64,000 bases of DNA, taken from assembly GCF_024721995.1 (NCBI RefSeq), contig NZ_JANQBC010000012.1, positions 62,001-126,000 of the forward strand, in the 5' to 3' direction. The position numbers were made by a program, and so were the translations under genes. Below the pieces are notes generated by a model, which did not search any database, was not told where the DNA came from, and saw only the letters and a list, made by a program, of their open reading frames with translations. The stretch is from Paenibacillus radicibacter (GTDB taxonomy: Bacteria > Bacillota > Bacilli > Paenibacillales > NBRC-103111). Below, piece after piece: positions 26,776 to 34,155 of this stretch. Numbering within the stretch: the stretch's first letter is position 1; the number at the start of each line of letters is the position of its first letter.

Positions 26776-27939
26776 TTAACGAAGCAATTGAAGAACGCCT
26801 TGTGGCTGTTGGTTCGCTTGAGCCAACATTGCTTGAGCTGCTTGAGTCAAGATGTTGTTCTTCGTGAAGTTCATCATTTCTTTTGCCATGTCTACGTCAC
26901 GAATACGGGATTCAGCAGCAGATAGGTTCTCGGAAGTAGCTCCCAAGTTGTTGATTGTGTGCTCAAGACGGTTTTGGTTTGCACCAAGCTTGGAGCGCTC
27001 AACTGATACATTGTTAAGAGCGTTGTTGATTGTTGTGATCGCTTTGTCAGCTGCAAATTGAGTCGAGATGTTAACACCGATTGTATCATTTTTAATATCT
27101 GCAGCTGCAATATTATCGCCAGTAGCTTTTGTAGGATCAACAAGACCACCTAAAGCACCAGTTCCTATAGCATCAACATCTAACTTTTTCAAAGCGTCAA
27201 GAACATCTTGTTCCGTTGCAGTTACAGCACCTGCAGCTCCAGTAGTACCTTTAGCTTGTGCTAAAGTAATTGTAATGTTTCCATCTTTATCTCTAGTTGC
27301 AGTTGTCTTTTCCACTGCAGCATTATCTTTAGCAGTTGTATCAGCAAAACTAATATCATACGCTGCATTATCATGATTTACAATTGAAATATTTGTTCCA
27401 GTAACTGGAGTTGTCTTACCATCGTAACCATTCACACCAAGTGAAATGTTGCTCATATCATTGATTGTAAGCTTGATGTTTTGACCGGAGTTTGCACCAA
27501 TATGGAAAGTCTTATCTTTGAATTCACCGTTCAATACTTTTTGGTTATTAAACTCTGTATCCGTGGAAATACGTTTGATTTCTTTGGAAAGCTCATTAAC
27601 TTCAGCTTGTAACTTCTGACGGTCAACGCCTTCGTTCGTATCAGTTGAGGATTGAACCGCAAGTTCACGCATACGTTGTAGAATGCTGTGAGTTTCTGTC
27701 AAAGCACCTTCAGCTGTTTGAATTAGGGAAATACCATCTTGAGCATTCTTAGTAGCCATGTCCAAACCACGGATTTGACCGCGCATTTTTTCGGAGATTG
27801 CTAGACCTGCAGCGTCATCGCCAGCACGGTTGATTTTAAGACCTGAGGATAATTTCTCAAGGTTCTTCGCAGAAGCACCAGTGTTAACACCTAGTTGACG
27901 GTGTGTGTTCATTGCAGCTAAGTTGTGGTTAATAATCAT
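26776..27939 (-). CDS. hag: Flagellin (copy 2)
   Basis: A 387-residue flagellin with the same conserved ends as copy 1 and a different variable domain (about 165-295), which includes a Gly/Ala/Thr-rich stretch. Many codons differ at synonymous positions in the conserved ends, so the duplication is not recent. It follows csrA by about 140 bases with a candidate sigma-D promoter and a leader carrying two CsrA-type sites. The position directly after csrA is that of the single hag gene in B. subtilis. Confidence 0.96.
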   Translation of the reverse strand: MIINHNLAAMNTHRQLGVNTGASAKNLEKLSSGLKINRAGDDAAGLAISEKMRGQIRGLDMATKNAQDGISLIQTAEGALTETHSILQRMRELAVQSSTDTNEGVDRQKLQAEVNELSKEIKRISTDTEFNNQKVLNGEFKDKTFHIGANSGQNIKLTINDMSNISLGVNGYDGKTTPVTGTNISIVNHDNAAYDISFADTTAKDNAAVEKTTATRDKDGNITITLAQAKGTTGAAGAVTATEQDVLDALKKLDVDAIGTGALGGLVDPTKATGDNIAAADIKNDTIGVNISTQFAADKAITTINNALNNVSVERSKLGANQNRLEHTINNLGATSENLSAAESRIRDVDMAKEMMNFTKNNILTQAAQAMLAQANQQPQGVLQLLR

Positions 27940-27945
27940 TATTTT

Positions 27946-27990
27946 CTTCCTCCTTGAAGGTGTCTGTTAGTACCCCACATCCTTGCGGGG
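27946..27990 (-). promoter_or_regulatory. CsrA-binding sites in the flagellin 2 leader
   Basis: Site 1 (27973-27990) is a CCCC/GGGG hairpin whose loop holds GCAAGGATGT. Site 2 (27946-27959) is CTTCAAGGAGGAAG over the ribosome-binding site, identical to that of copy 1. Confidence 0.8.
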
Positions 27991-28006
27991 CCCTCACGAC
28001 TTACTA

Positions 28007-28033
28007 AGGTCGGCCGCCCTCGTAAATCGTTTA
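28007..28033 (-). promoter_or_regulatory. Candidate sigma-D promoter of flagellin gene 2
   Basis: TAAA (28030-28033), 15 bases, then GCCGACCT (28007-28014) on the minus strand. The -35 and the spacer fit sigma-D; only the first five bases of the -10 agree. Confidence 0.45.
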
Positions 28034-28077
28034 TACTTATTTATCGTACTATCCTCTTTAGAAATGAAGATCAAAAT

Positions 28078-28302
28078 TTATTTTTTATCAAAAATTTTTA
28101 AATCTAGAGGATTAACGATCGTTCTTGCCGCTTCTTGATTCGATTGTTGAATAGCAAGGAACACTTCTTGCCGATAAATGTCGATATGCTTCGGGGCGTT
28201 GATCCCAATGCGAACAGAATCACCCTCTGTGTCCAGAATAGTTACCTCGATGTTCCCATCTATGACGATCGTCTCCCCTTTCTTACGAGATAACACTAGC
28301 AT
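28078..28302 (-). CDS. csrA: Carbon storage regulator CsrA, translational repressor
   Basis: The 74-residue protein begins [20 protein letters not shown], with [18 protein letters not shown], the RNA-binding strands of CsrA, and an extended C-terminus as in Bacillus-type CsrA, which FliW binds. It blocks translation of flagellin mRNA by binding GGA sites. It overlaps fliW by 7 bases, so the repressor and its antagonist are coupled. Confidence 0.97.
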   Translation of the reverse strand: MLVLSRKKGETIVIDGNIEVTILDTEGDSVRIGINAPKHIDIYRQEVFLAIQQSNQEAARTIVNPLDLKIFDKK

Positions 28303-28772
28303 GTGGATTCACCGGCTTTCGTGGGTGATTTCGCATCTGATGTCACTTGAATAAGAGAGTGCTTGGTTGTGTAAGAGGTCTGGTGCAGCACAATCTGCTT
28401 ACCCTTGCGTCTAACTGGATTTATTATAATTGGAGCTAATAGGTTCATTGTCGCACTTTGCAAGCTTTCCTGCACTGTTACAATCACGCGCACTTGTACA
28501 TCCGCAGGTACACTGACTTCAAGTTCAGCTTGTGCTGCTTCACTCAATTCAAACTCATAGTCGCCGTAGAATTGAAAGGGATCTGCCATTAAGAAACTCA
28601 CTTCTGCGCTGTCAACACTCTGTAGATAAGCAAATGGCAAACTCTCGTCTGGCACAACGACTATAAAGTTCGTTAATTCTTCAAAACCAGGTAGTCCATG
28701 GGAAAATTCAATCATTCGTTCTTCTGTTATGTTCATTTCACCAAAATGTATAGTATCAATTGTTAGCACCAA
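28296..28772 (-). CDS. fliW: Flagellar assembly factor FliW, CsrA antagonist
   Basis: FliW binds CsrA when free of flagellin and so relieves translational repression. The protein has the family core [32 protein letters not shown] and [37 protein letters not shown] follows near residue 120. The ATG at 28778 directly abuts AGGAG, so TTG 28772 (6-base spacing) or GTG 28769 (9-base spacing) is the more likely start; 158 residues result from 28772. It overlaps csrA and follows the DUF6470 gene. Confidence 0.93.
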   Translation of the reverse strand: MVLTIDTIHFGEMNITEERMIEFSHGLPGFEELTNFIVVVPDESLPFAYLQSVDSAEVSFLMADPFQFYGDYEFELSEAAQAELEVSVPADVQVRVIVTVQESLQSATMNLLAPIIINPVRRKGKQIVLHQTSYTTKHSLIQVTSDAKSPTKAGESTC

Positions 28773-28852
28773 GATCATCTCCTAGTATCAAGTTATCTTC
28801 ATATAAAAAATAGCCATAGACTCTCATCTATCGCTAATTATACCTGATCTGA

Positions 28853-29422
28853 TCACTTCATCACATCAATCTGTGGTGGCGTGAACTGAATTTGTTGATA
28901 TTGAATCATATAAATATCTAGTATACCGCTTCGGTTATTCATAATTGGCTTGTTGACCTGCGTTTCAATAGATAGCTGACCATCTTGCACCTGAATGTCC
29001 GGCTTATGCGCGATATAATTGATATCTACATTATCGAAGGATGCATCTCCGCAGTAATTGAACTCATTAAATCGTATCGGAGCAAAATGTGCTAGCTCGA
29101 CAAAAGCATCCGCTTTATTCTGAATAGCTGCCATTCGATTCCCCTCATCTACGATGCGAGCAATGCCTTCCATCCCAACACGCCGAGCTTCTTGATAGAT
29201 ACTATTCATCATTTTTAAATGACCGCCTGTACCGTATGCATCCCATGCTCGGCTTTGGTCAATATGTAACTCACCATTCTCTGAATTTATATTCAGCTTA
29301 GGAGGTGTAGTCTTGATTTCCATCGTTGCACGCGGCTGCTCGAAATCTAACACACCACGATTAGCAACAATACCTAACTTCGCATTCTGCGTCTGAATTT
29401 GAACAACAGGGAATGAAACCAT
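28853..29422 (-). CDS. DUF6470 family protein (YviE-like)
   Basis: A 189-residue soluble protein between flgL and fliW, the position of yviE in B. subtilis. It has strands such as PPKLNINSENGELHIDQSRAW, a helical middle (HLKMMNSIYQEARRVGMEGIARI) and a C-terminus ending PPQIDVMK. Function is not known. Its constant place among late flagellar genes suggests a filament- or export-related role, which is inference. Confidence 0.85.
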   Translation of the reverse strand: MVSFPVVQIQTQNAKLGIVANRGVLDFEQPRATMEIKTTPPKLNINSENGELHIDQSRAWDAYGTGGHLKMMNSIYQEARRVGMEGIARIVDEGNRMAAIQNKADAFVELAHFAPIRFNEFNYCGDASFDNVDINYIAHKPDIQVQDGQLSIETQVNKPIMNNRSGILDIYMIQYQQIQFTPPQIDVMK

Positions 29423-29450
29423 AAACTACCCTCCTAGCTACTAAATTCGA

Positions 29451-30347
29451 TTATCTTAAGAAATCAACAAGACTTGGCTGAATAATTTTCGATCCTGCGG
29501 ATAGTGAAGCTTGATAAATATTCTCATTTTCTTTCATATGCAAAATGACTTCCGACATATCAGCATCTTCTGTCTTAGATCGAAGACTGGTCAAATTGAG
29601 ATTGATGTCAGCCAAGCGATCTTGAGATAGCTCAATACGATTCGCTTTTGCGCCAATATCCGCTCTTGTCTCAAGATTCTTATCGATACGACTATCGAAT
29701 CTTGTTAACATGTCCGATATTGCAACGGAATCTACGGGCACTGCCGTAAGCTTTGCACTTAAATCTTTTAGGATTTGAAAGGCATTGTCGCTCCCAGGTT
29801 CTCCAAACACTTCATTACCTGTTATATTAACGCCCATCGTAACGCCGACGCCTGTTTCTATTTTGATAATACCGTTATCTGTCGATTCATCAAATGCTTT
29901 TGCCTCAGTGTATGGTTTTACATCGGTCTTCTCACCATTAAACACATACTTACCATTAAATTGACTATTGCCTATCGTAACTAATTGACTATAGAGCTGC
30001 TTAATTTCACTATTAATCGCATCAAGCGCCGTATCTGGATTCGGGCTGTTCGATGCATTAACCGTTAATTCCCGCGCACGATCCAATACTTTACCCACTT
30101 GGCTCATCATCGTATCCGAATAATCCAACCATGAGATTGCGTTATCCACGTTCTTCTCGTACTGATCATTCACCGACAACTCGTTGCGGTAGCGCATAGA
30201 GAAGCTGATTCCAACGGGATCATCGGAAGGTTTGTTAATTTTTTGGCCAGTGGATAGCTGGTTTTGATAGATTTGTGATCTGTTCAGGTTTCTGTTCAGG
30301 TTCGTAAGTAGCTGTGAACTCAGCATGTTCTGCGTGACTCTAGCCAT
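29451..30347 (-). CDS. flgL: Flagellar hook-associated protein 3 (FlgL)
   Basis: FlgL joins the hook to the filament. The 298-residue protein is flagellin-like at both ends: MARVTQNMLSSQLLTNLNRNLN with TGQKINKPSDDPVGISF, and a C-terminus LRSKTEDADMSEVILHMKE and QASLSAGSKIIQPSLVDFL. It follows flgK by 33 bases in the same unit. Confidence 0.96.
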   Translation of the reverse strand: MARVTQNMLSSQLLTNLNRNLNRSQIYQNQLSTGQKINKPSDDPVGISFSMRYRNELSVNDQYEKNVDNAISWLDYSDTMMSQVGKVLDRARELTVNASNSPNPDTALDAINSEIKQLYSQLVTIGNSQFNGKYVFNGEKTDVKPYTEAKAFDESTDNGIIKIETGVGVTMGVNITGNEVFGEPGSDNAFQILKDLSAKLTAVPVDSVAISDMLTRFDSRIDKNLETRADIGAKANRIELSQDRLADINLNLTSLRSKTEDADMSEVILHMKENENIYQASLSAGSKIIQPSLVDFLR

Positions 30348-30380
30348 CTATATACCTCCTACAAGTTCAAGTTCGAAAGA

Positions 30381-31943
30381 TTATCTGCCTACGACACCCA
30401 TGCTGTTAATGACCTTATCCAGCACTTGATCGTATGTTGTCATAGCACGTGCCGCTGCATTATAAGCATGTTGAAATTTAATTAAATTCGCCATTTCCTC
30501 GTCGAGTGAAACGCCGCTTACTGCCTGGCGATAGGATTCAATTTGCTGAACCAGCAAGTCTTGGTTTACTGTCTGACGCTTCGCTTCTTGGCTAAGTACC
30601 CCGATACTGCCAACAACAGAGCGTAAGTATTCATCCAAAGTACCTGCATTCAGAACCGCGGTTCCTGTATTGCCTGGATCATAATCGAACTTCATATCTT
30701 TCATCCCTGCCATGAGAAGAGCAAGGGAGTTATTCCCGGATACGACTTTCTCTACACCGCCATCCATATAAGTACGCATGGAGGATGCAATTTTACCAAC
30801 GTCTGCAACGATAGCTGGGTTAACCGTAATGCTCTCTGCATTAATTTCGGTTGCCCCTGGCTTCATTGTGAAGAACACGCCGCCTGCGGACAATGTTTTC
30901 TCACCGGTATAACCGAGCTGGTGCAGCTGGTTAAATCCTTTTACCGTAACTTCTGTATCTTTAGTAAGCGTTCCTGATACACCGTCAACGACAACGCCTC
31001 TAGGGATTACACTGCCTGCTGGAAGCGTTACTTTAATATCTCCGCCAACGAAAGTCTTCACCATGTTGTCTAATTGATCACGGTAGCTCTTCACAAGCGT
31101 ATCGCGAGAATACACAAGTCCATATACTTCACCACTATTTAACGTGCCACCCTGCACACTCGTTACTAGGAAGTCGCCCGTTACTTCAACTGCTGGCTCT
31201 GTATCTGCCGAGTTAAGTAGTTCAACTCCACCCATTGTGATGTTATAACCTGTCGAATCTTCTACCATCTCGATATTAACAATTTTCGACATGTCATCCA
31301 TGAGCACATCACGCTGGTCACGAAGATCATTCGCGTTATCGCCCAAGCCTTCAATGCGGTAAATTTCTTTATTTAAGTTCGCAACTTGACCCAATAGAGA
31401 GTCAACCTGTTTCGCTTTTACGTTGATGTTATCGGTTAAATCTTTTTCAAAATCTTTAAGCTGTGTTGCTGTATGATTAAAAGCCTCTGTCATCGCGAGC
31501 GCGCTTTCCTTCACAACTGCACGTGCACTTAGATTCTCAGGCGCTTTACTTAGTTCTTGCCATGAATTCCAGAAATTTTGGATAACTTGACGAACCCCGG
31601 AGTCGGACGGTTCATTCACAATGTTCTCAAGCTTCTCAAGCGCAAGTTTCTTCGTTGTCCACTCACCCAAGCCTTTATTCTCATTGTAGTATTGATGATC
31701 CAAGAATTGATCGCGGATTCGATTGATATGGTCAAACTCAACACCTTGTCCCATCTGACCGGGAACGGTGCTGCGCATCATGCCGTACGCTTCAAGCGGG
31801 CTGGACGCAACCATATTTACGACTTGTCTGGAAAATCCGCGTGTGTTCACATTGGAAATGTTATGTCCCGTTGTTTGCAAAGCGGCTTGTTGCGTGAACA
31901 AACTGCGCTTCGATATTTCGAGTCCTGTAAATGTTGATCTCAT
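30381..31943 (-). CDS. flgK: Flagellar hook-associated protein 1 (FlgK)
   Basis: FlgK is the first hook-filament junction protein. The 520-residue protein starts MRSTFTGLEISKRSLFTQQ with the rod-family motif GHNISNVNTRGFSRQ. A large divergent middle follows. It ends with the C-terminal helix VSLDEEMANLIKFQHAYNAAARAMTTYDQVLDKVI, which is typical of FlgK and FlgE. It lies 18 bases after flgN. Confidence 0.96.
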   Translation of the reverse strand: MRSTFTGLEISKRSLFTQQAALQTTGHNISNVNTRGFSRQVVNMVASSPLEAYGMMRSTVPGQMGQGVEFDHINRIRDQFLDHQYYNENKGLGEWTTKKLALEKLENIVNEPSDSGVRQVIQNFWNSWQELSKAPENLSARAVVKESALAMTEAFNHTATQLKDFEKDLTDNINVKAKQVDSLLGQVANLNKEIYRIEGLGDNANDLRDQRDVLMDDMSKIVNIEMVEDSTGYNITMGGVELLNSADTEPAVEVTGDFLVTSVQGGTLNSGEVYGLVYSRDTLVKSYRDQLDNMVKTFVGGDIKVTLPAGSVIPRGVVVDGVSGTLTKDTEVTVKGFNQLHQLGYTGEKTLSAGGVFFTMKPGATEINAESITVNPAIVADVGKIASSMRTYMDGGVEKVVSGNNSLALLMAGMKDMKFDYDPGNTGTAVLNAGTLDEYLRSVVGSIGVLSQEAKRQTVNQDLLVQQIESYRQAVSGVSLDEEMANLIKFQHAYNAAARAMTTYDQVLDKVINSMGVVGR

Positions 31944-31961
31944 GAGGATACCCCTTCCGTG

Positions 31962-32462
31962 TTAAGCCTTCGCATTAAAAACACCTGCGCGAGTGCCTGT
32001 CTGCTTCTGCATAGCTGGGTGCTGATAGGTCACTTCGTTCTCAGGGGAACCGACAAGCAAATCAAGCGAATAATCGATAAACGCAAGGGACTGCTTAATC
32101 ATCTCCTGATTAAGCGTATTTACTGTCTGTAATTCAGCAATCACCTTCGCAAGCGCAACTTGTGCGTCTGTAAGAGACTGCTTCTCTTCTGCTTTATAAA
32201 TAATGCGAATTAGATCGCTTATCGTCACTTTCGGATTCGGATGATAACCACGTTTCACCAGATACTCCCCTAAGAAATGCAGGCGGCTCTGGTCCAGCTC
32301 CGTCATCCGTTTAATACAATTATTTTCTTTATGAATAACTCGATTTAATTCTTCAACTTCATTACGGACAAGCAGAGGGGTCTTCTCTTTGGCTAACGCA
32401 AGCAATTCTGTATGAACTTCCGTTATTTCCCCCATCACCTCAAGAAGTGCTGTAATAGACAT
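31962..32462 (-). CDS. flgN: FlgN-type flagellar export chaperone
   Basis: A 166-residue helical protein with the FlgN pattern: leading helices (LLALAKEKTPLLVRNEVEELNRVIHKENNCIKRM), then LGEYLVKRG and a final long helix, with a polar tail. FlgN chaperones FlgK and FlgL, whose genes follow directly. It corresponds to yvyG of B. subtilis. Confidence 0.85.
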   Translation of the reverse strand: MSITALLEVMGEITEVHTELLALAKEKTPLLVRNEVEELNRVIHKENNCIKRMTELDQSRLHFLGEYLVKRGYHPNPKVTISDLIRIIYKAEEKQSLTDAQVALAKVIAELQTVNTLNQEMIKQSLAFIDYSLDLLVGSPENEVTYQHPAMQKQTGTRAGVFNAKA

Positions 32463-32501
32463 GTTCGAAAACCCGCTCCTTTAACATTACTTTTCACCTT
32501 T

Positions 32502-32759
32502 TTATTTGATAAAAGGCAATAGTTTCTCCGCGATTTTGTTTGCTTCTACATGGTAAGTTCCTGTTGCAACCGATTGTTTAAGTTCAGCAATACGCTCGGT
32601 TTTATTCGTAACTTTATTTTCCAATAATTCCATTGCTTCAGGCGAAATTTGGACTTCATCCTTGCGTAAGGATCGGTTCAAACCGCTTTGTGCTTTCGCT
32701 CCACCTGCCTGTTTATATGGGTTCATCGCCCCAATACGGTGTATGTCGCTGATTTTCAT
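32502..32759 (-). CDS. flgM: Anti-sigma-D factor FlgM
   Basis: FlgM holds sigma-D inactive until the hook-basal body is complete and FlgM is exported. The 85-residue protein has a disordered N-terminus (MKISDIHRIGAMNPYKQ) and the C-terminal binding helices: RKDEVQISPEAMELLE, ERIAELKQSVATGTYHVEANKIAEKLL. A strong sigma-D promoter lies upstream. Confidence 0.95.
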   Translation of the reverse strand: MKISDIHRIGAMNPYKQAGGAKAQSGLNRSLRKDEVQISPEAMELLENKVTNKTERIAELKQSVATGTYHVEANKIAEKLLPFIK

Positions 32760-32783
32760 GGAATTTCACCTCATCTTCCAACG

Positions 32784-32823
32784 AAAAAATAAATAGCCGA
32801 TAACATTTAATTCTATTATCGGC
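32784..32823 (-). terminator. Intrinsic terminator after yvyF, overlapping the flgM promoter
   Basis: The 8-bp perfect stem GCCGATAA/TTATCGGC with a 12-base loop is followed by TATTTATTTTTTC on the minus strand. Its 5' arm is the -10 of the sigma-D promoter. Confidence 0.75.
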
Positions 32824-32843
32824 ACTTGGTAATGAAAACTTTA
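32816..32843 (-). promoter_or_regulatory. Sigma-D promoter of flgM
   Basis: TAAAGTTT begins at 32843 and a perfect GCCGATAA lies at 32816-32823 on the minus strand, with 16 bases between TAAA and the -10. This is almost the full sigma-28/sigma-D consensus. Confidence 0.9.
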
Positions 32844-32864
32844 TATTCGATTGTTGACAAAATG

Positions 32865-33290
32865 CTATCTACGATTATTAATACGATCTTGAATATTATA
32901 AGAAAGCTTCGTATCCTCTTCTGCTGCAGCTTTGCGATGCTGTTCACTCGCTTGAACTTGTTTATAATCTTTCGCTAGCTTATTCCGGCAAGAGTCGCAC
33001 ATCATGTTGTCACGGATTGGTGTGGAGCAGATCTCACACGGGTAAGTCATGTTCGGGTGCCCAGCAAGTGAAATTCGGCCTTCCCTCACAAATTTAGTAA
33101 TTTGTTTCACAGAGACTCCCGTCACATCGCTGACTTCGTATAGGGTTGCTGTTTTCTGTTCTCTCAGGTATTTGACACAAGCGTCATATTGCTCCTCTAC
33201 CTTCTGATAACAAACATTACATATATCTCTTACCCCCTTTACAAAAACACGACCACAGCTTGGGCAATTGAAAATATTCTGGAAGCCCAT
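32865..33290 (-). CDS. yvyF: YvyF-type flagellar operon zinc-ribbon protein
   Basis: A 141-residue protein with two cysteine clusters: CPSCGRVFVKGVRDICNVC and PCEICSTPIRDNMMCDSC. Between them is a helix-turn-helix-like segment (TLYEVSDVTGVSVKQITKFVREGRI), the layout of the family annotated as flagellar operon protein TIGR03826. GGGGAGGG lies 8 bases before ATG 33290, so the longer frame to 33326 is not used. The function is not established. It sits between comFC and flgM as in B. subtilis. Confidence 0.9.
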   Translation of the reverse strand: MGFQNIFNCPSCGRVFVKGVRDICNVCYQKVEEQYDACVKYLREQKTATLYEVSDVTGVSVKQITKFVREGRISLAGHPNMTYPCEICSTPIRDNMMCDSCRNKLAKDYKQVQASEQHRKAAAEEDTKLSYNIQDRINNRR

Positions 33291-33341
33291 GCTTATCCCT
33301 CCCCTTTGACTATCAATGCATTGCATATCATTTATCGCAAT

Positions 33342-34148
33342 TTATCGCGCCCATGTCAAGCCATATACGCTTGCAAAAGGTACACTTTCTTGAATGATCG
33401 AGGCACACTCTGCAAGTGTACTGCCCGTTGTATAGACATCGTCAATGATATAAATACGCGGCGCTGTAGTGATTGGAAGACTCGTCAATTGCTCTCTACC
33501 CACTAAATCTATTGCAAAAACATGCTGTAAATCTAGAAGTCTTTCATTCCGAGATTTTAAGCTTTGCTTCTCGGTATGCCGATTACGTAAGAGAAGAGGA
33601 ACAACGGGAAGTCTGAGCTTCGCACCTAAACTTTGTGCCATTTGTTCCGCTTGATTGAATCCACGTTCGACAAGGCGGGCTGAACTGAGTGGGACATAGG
33701 TTAAGATCTCTTGGGTGCGCCGCGGTGTGGGGTCAGTTTGTTGAGTAAGTGCGTACGAATAACAAAGCATTTCTGCAAATAGATCACACAACTGCTCATC
33801 CCCACGATACTTGTAACGTGCTAGCATTTCACGCATGTCGGAGTTATATTGAACGCTGCTCCGGTTTAAGGTGAGTGGAGAATCTGTGATACGCGGACAA
33901 TCGGGGCAATTCTCGTAACGACCACAACGTGAACAATGAATATCCCGAATCCACGCGAGGCTATTATAGCATCTATCGCATAAACCTAAGTGTGAGGATT
34001 GGATATGCGCTTCATTATTGCAACCCATACAGCTCTGCCCAGTTGGAGCTAATAGTTTGGGGAAATGGCGAAGCCAATTGATTGGGTTGAGGTGTTGGAT
34101 GAATGAAGATGGGGGTGTGATGGGAGTGCCTCCTTTAAAGTTAATCAT
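33342..34148 (-). CDS. comFC: ComFC phosphoribosyltransferase-like competence protein
   Basis: A 268-residue protein with an N-terminal zinc-binding region (CMGCNNEAHIQSSHLGLCDRC and CSRCGRYENCPDC). The type I PRTase domain has LVERGFNQAEQMAQ and IYIIDDVYTTGSTLAECA (about 230-247). ComFC is required for uptake or processing of transforming DNA. It starts 7 bases after the comFA stop. No ribosome site precedes ATG 34148, while AAAGGAGG lies just inside the frame, so translation may depend on coupling or on another start. Confidence 0.92.
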   Translation of the reverse strand: MINFKGGTPITPPSSFIQHLNPINWLRHFPKLLAPTGQSCMGCNNEAHIQSSHLGLCDRCYNSLAWIRDIHCSRCGRYENCPDCPRITDSPLTLNRSSVQYNSDMREMLARYKYRGDEQLCDLFAEMLCYSYALTQQTDPTPRRTQEILTYVPLSSARLVERGFNQAEQMAQSLGAKLRLPVVPLLLRNRHTEKQSLKSRNERLLDLQHVFAIDLVGREQLTSLPITTAPRIYIIDDVYTTGSTLAECASIIQESVPFASVYGLTWAR

Positions 34149-34155
34149 TGATAAG

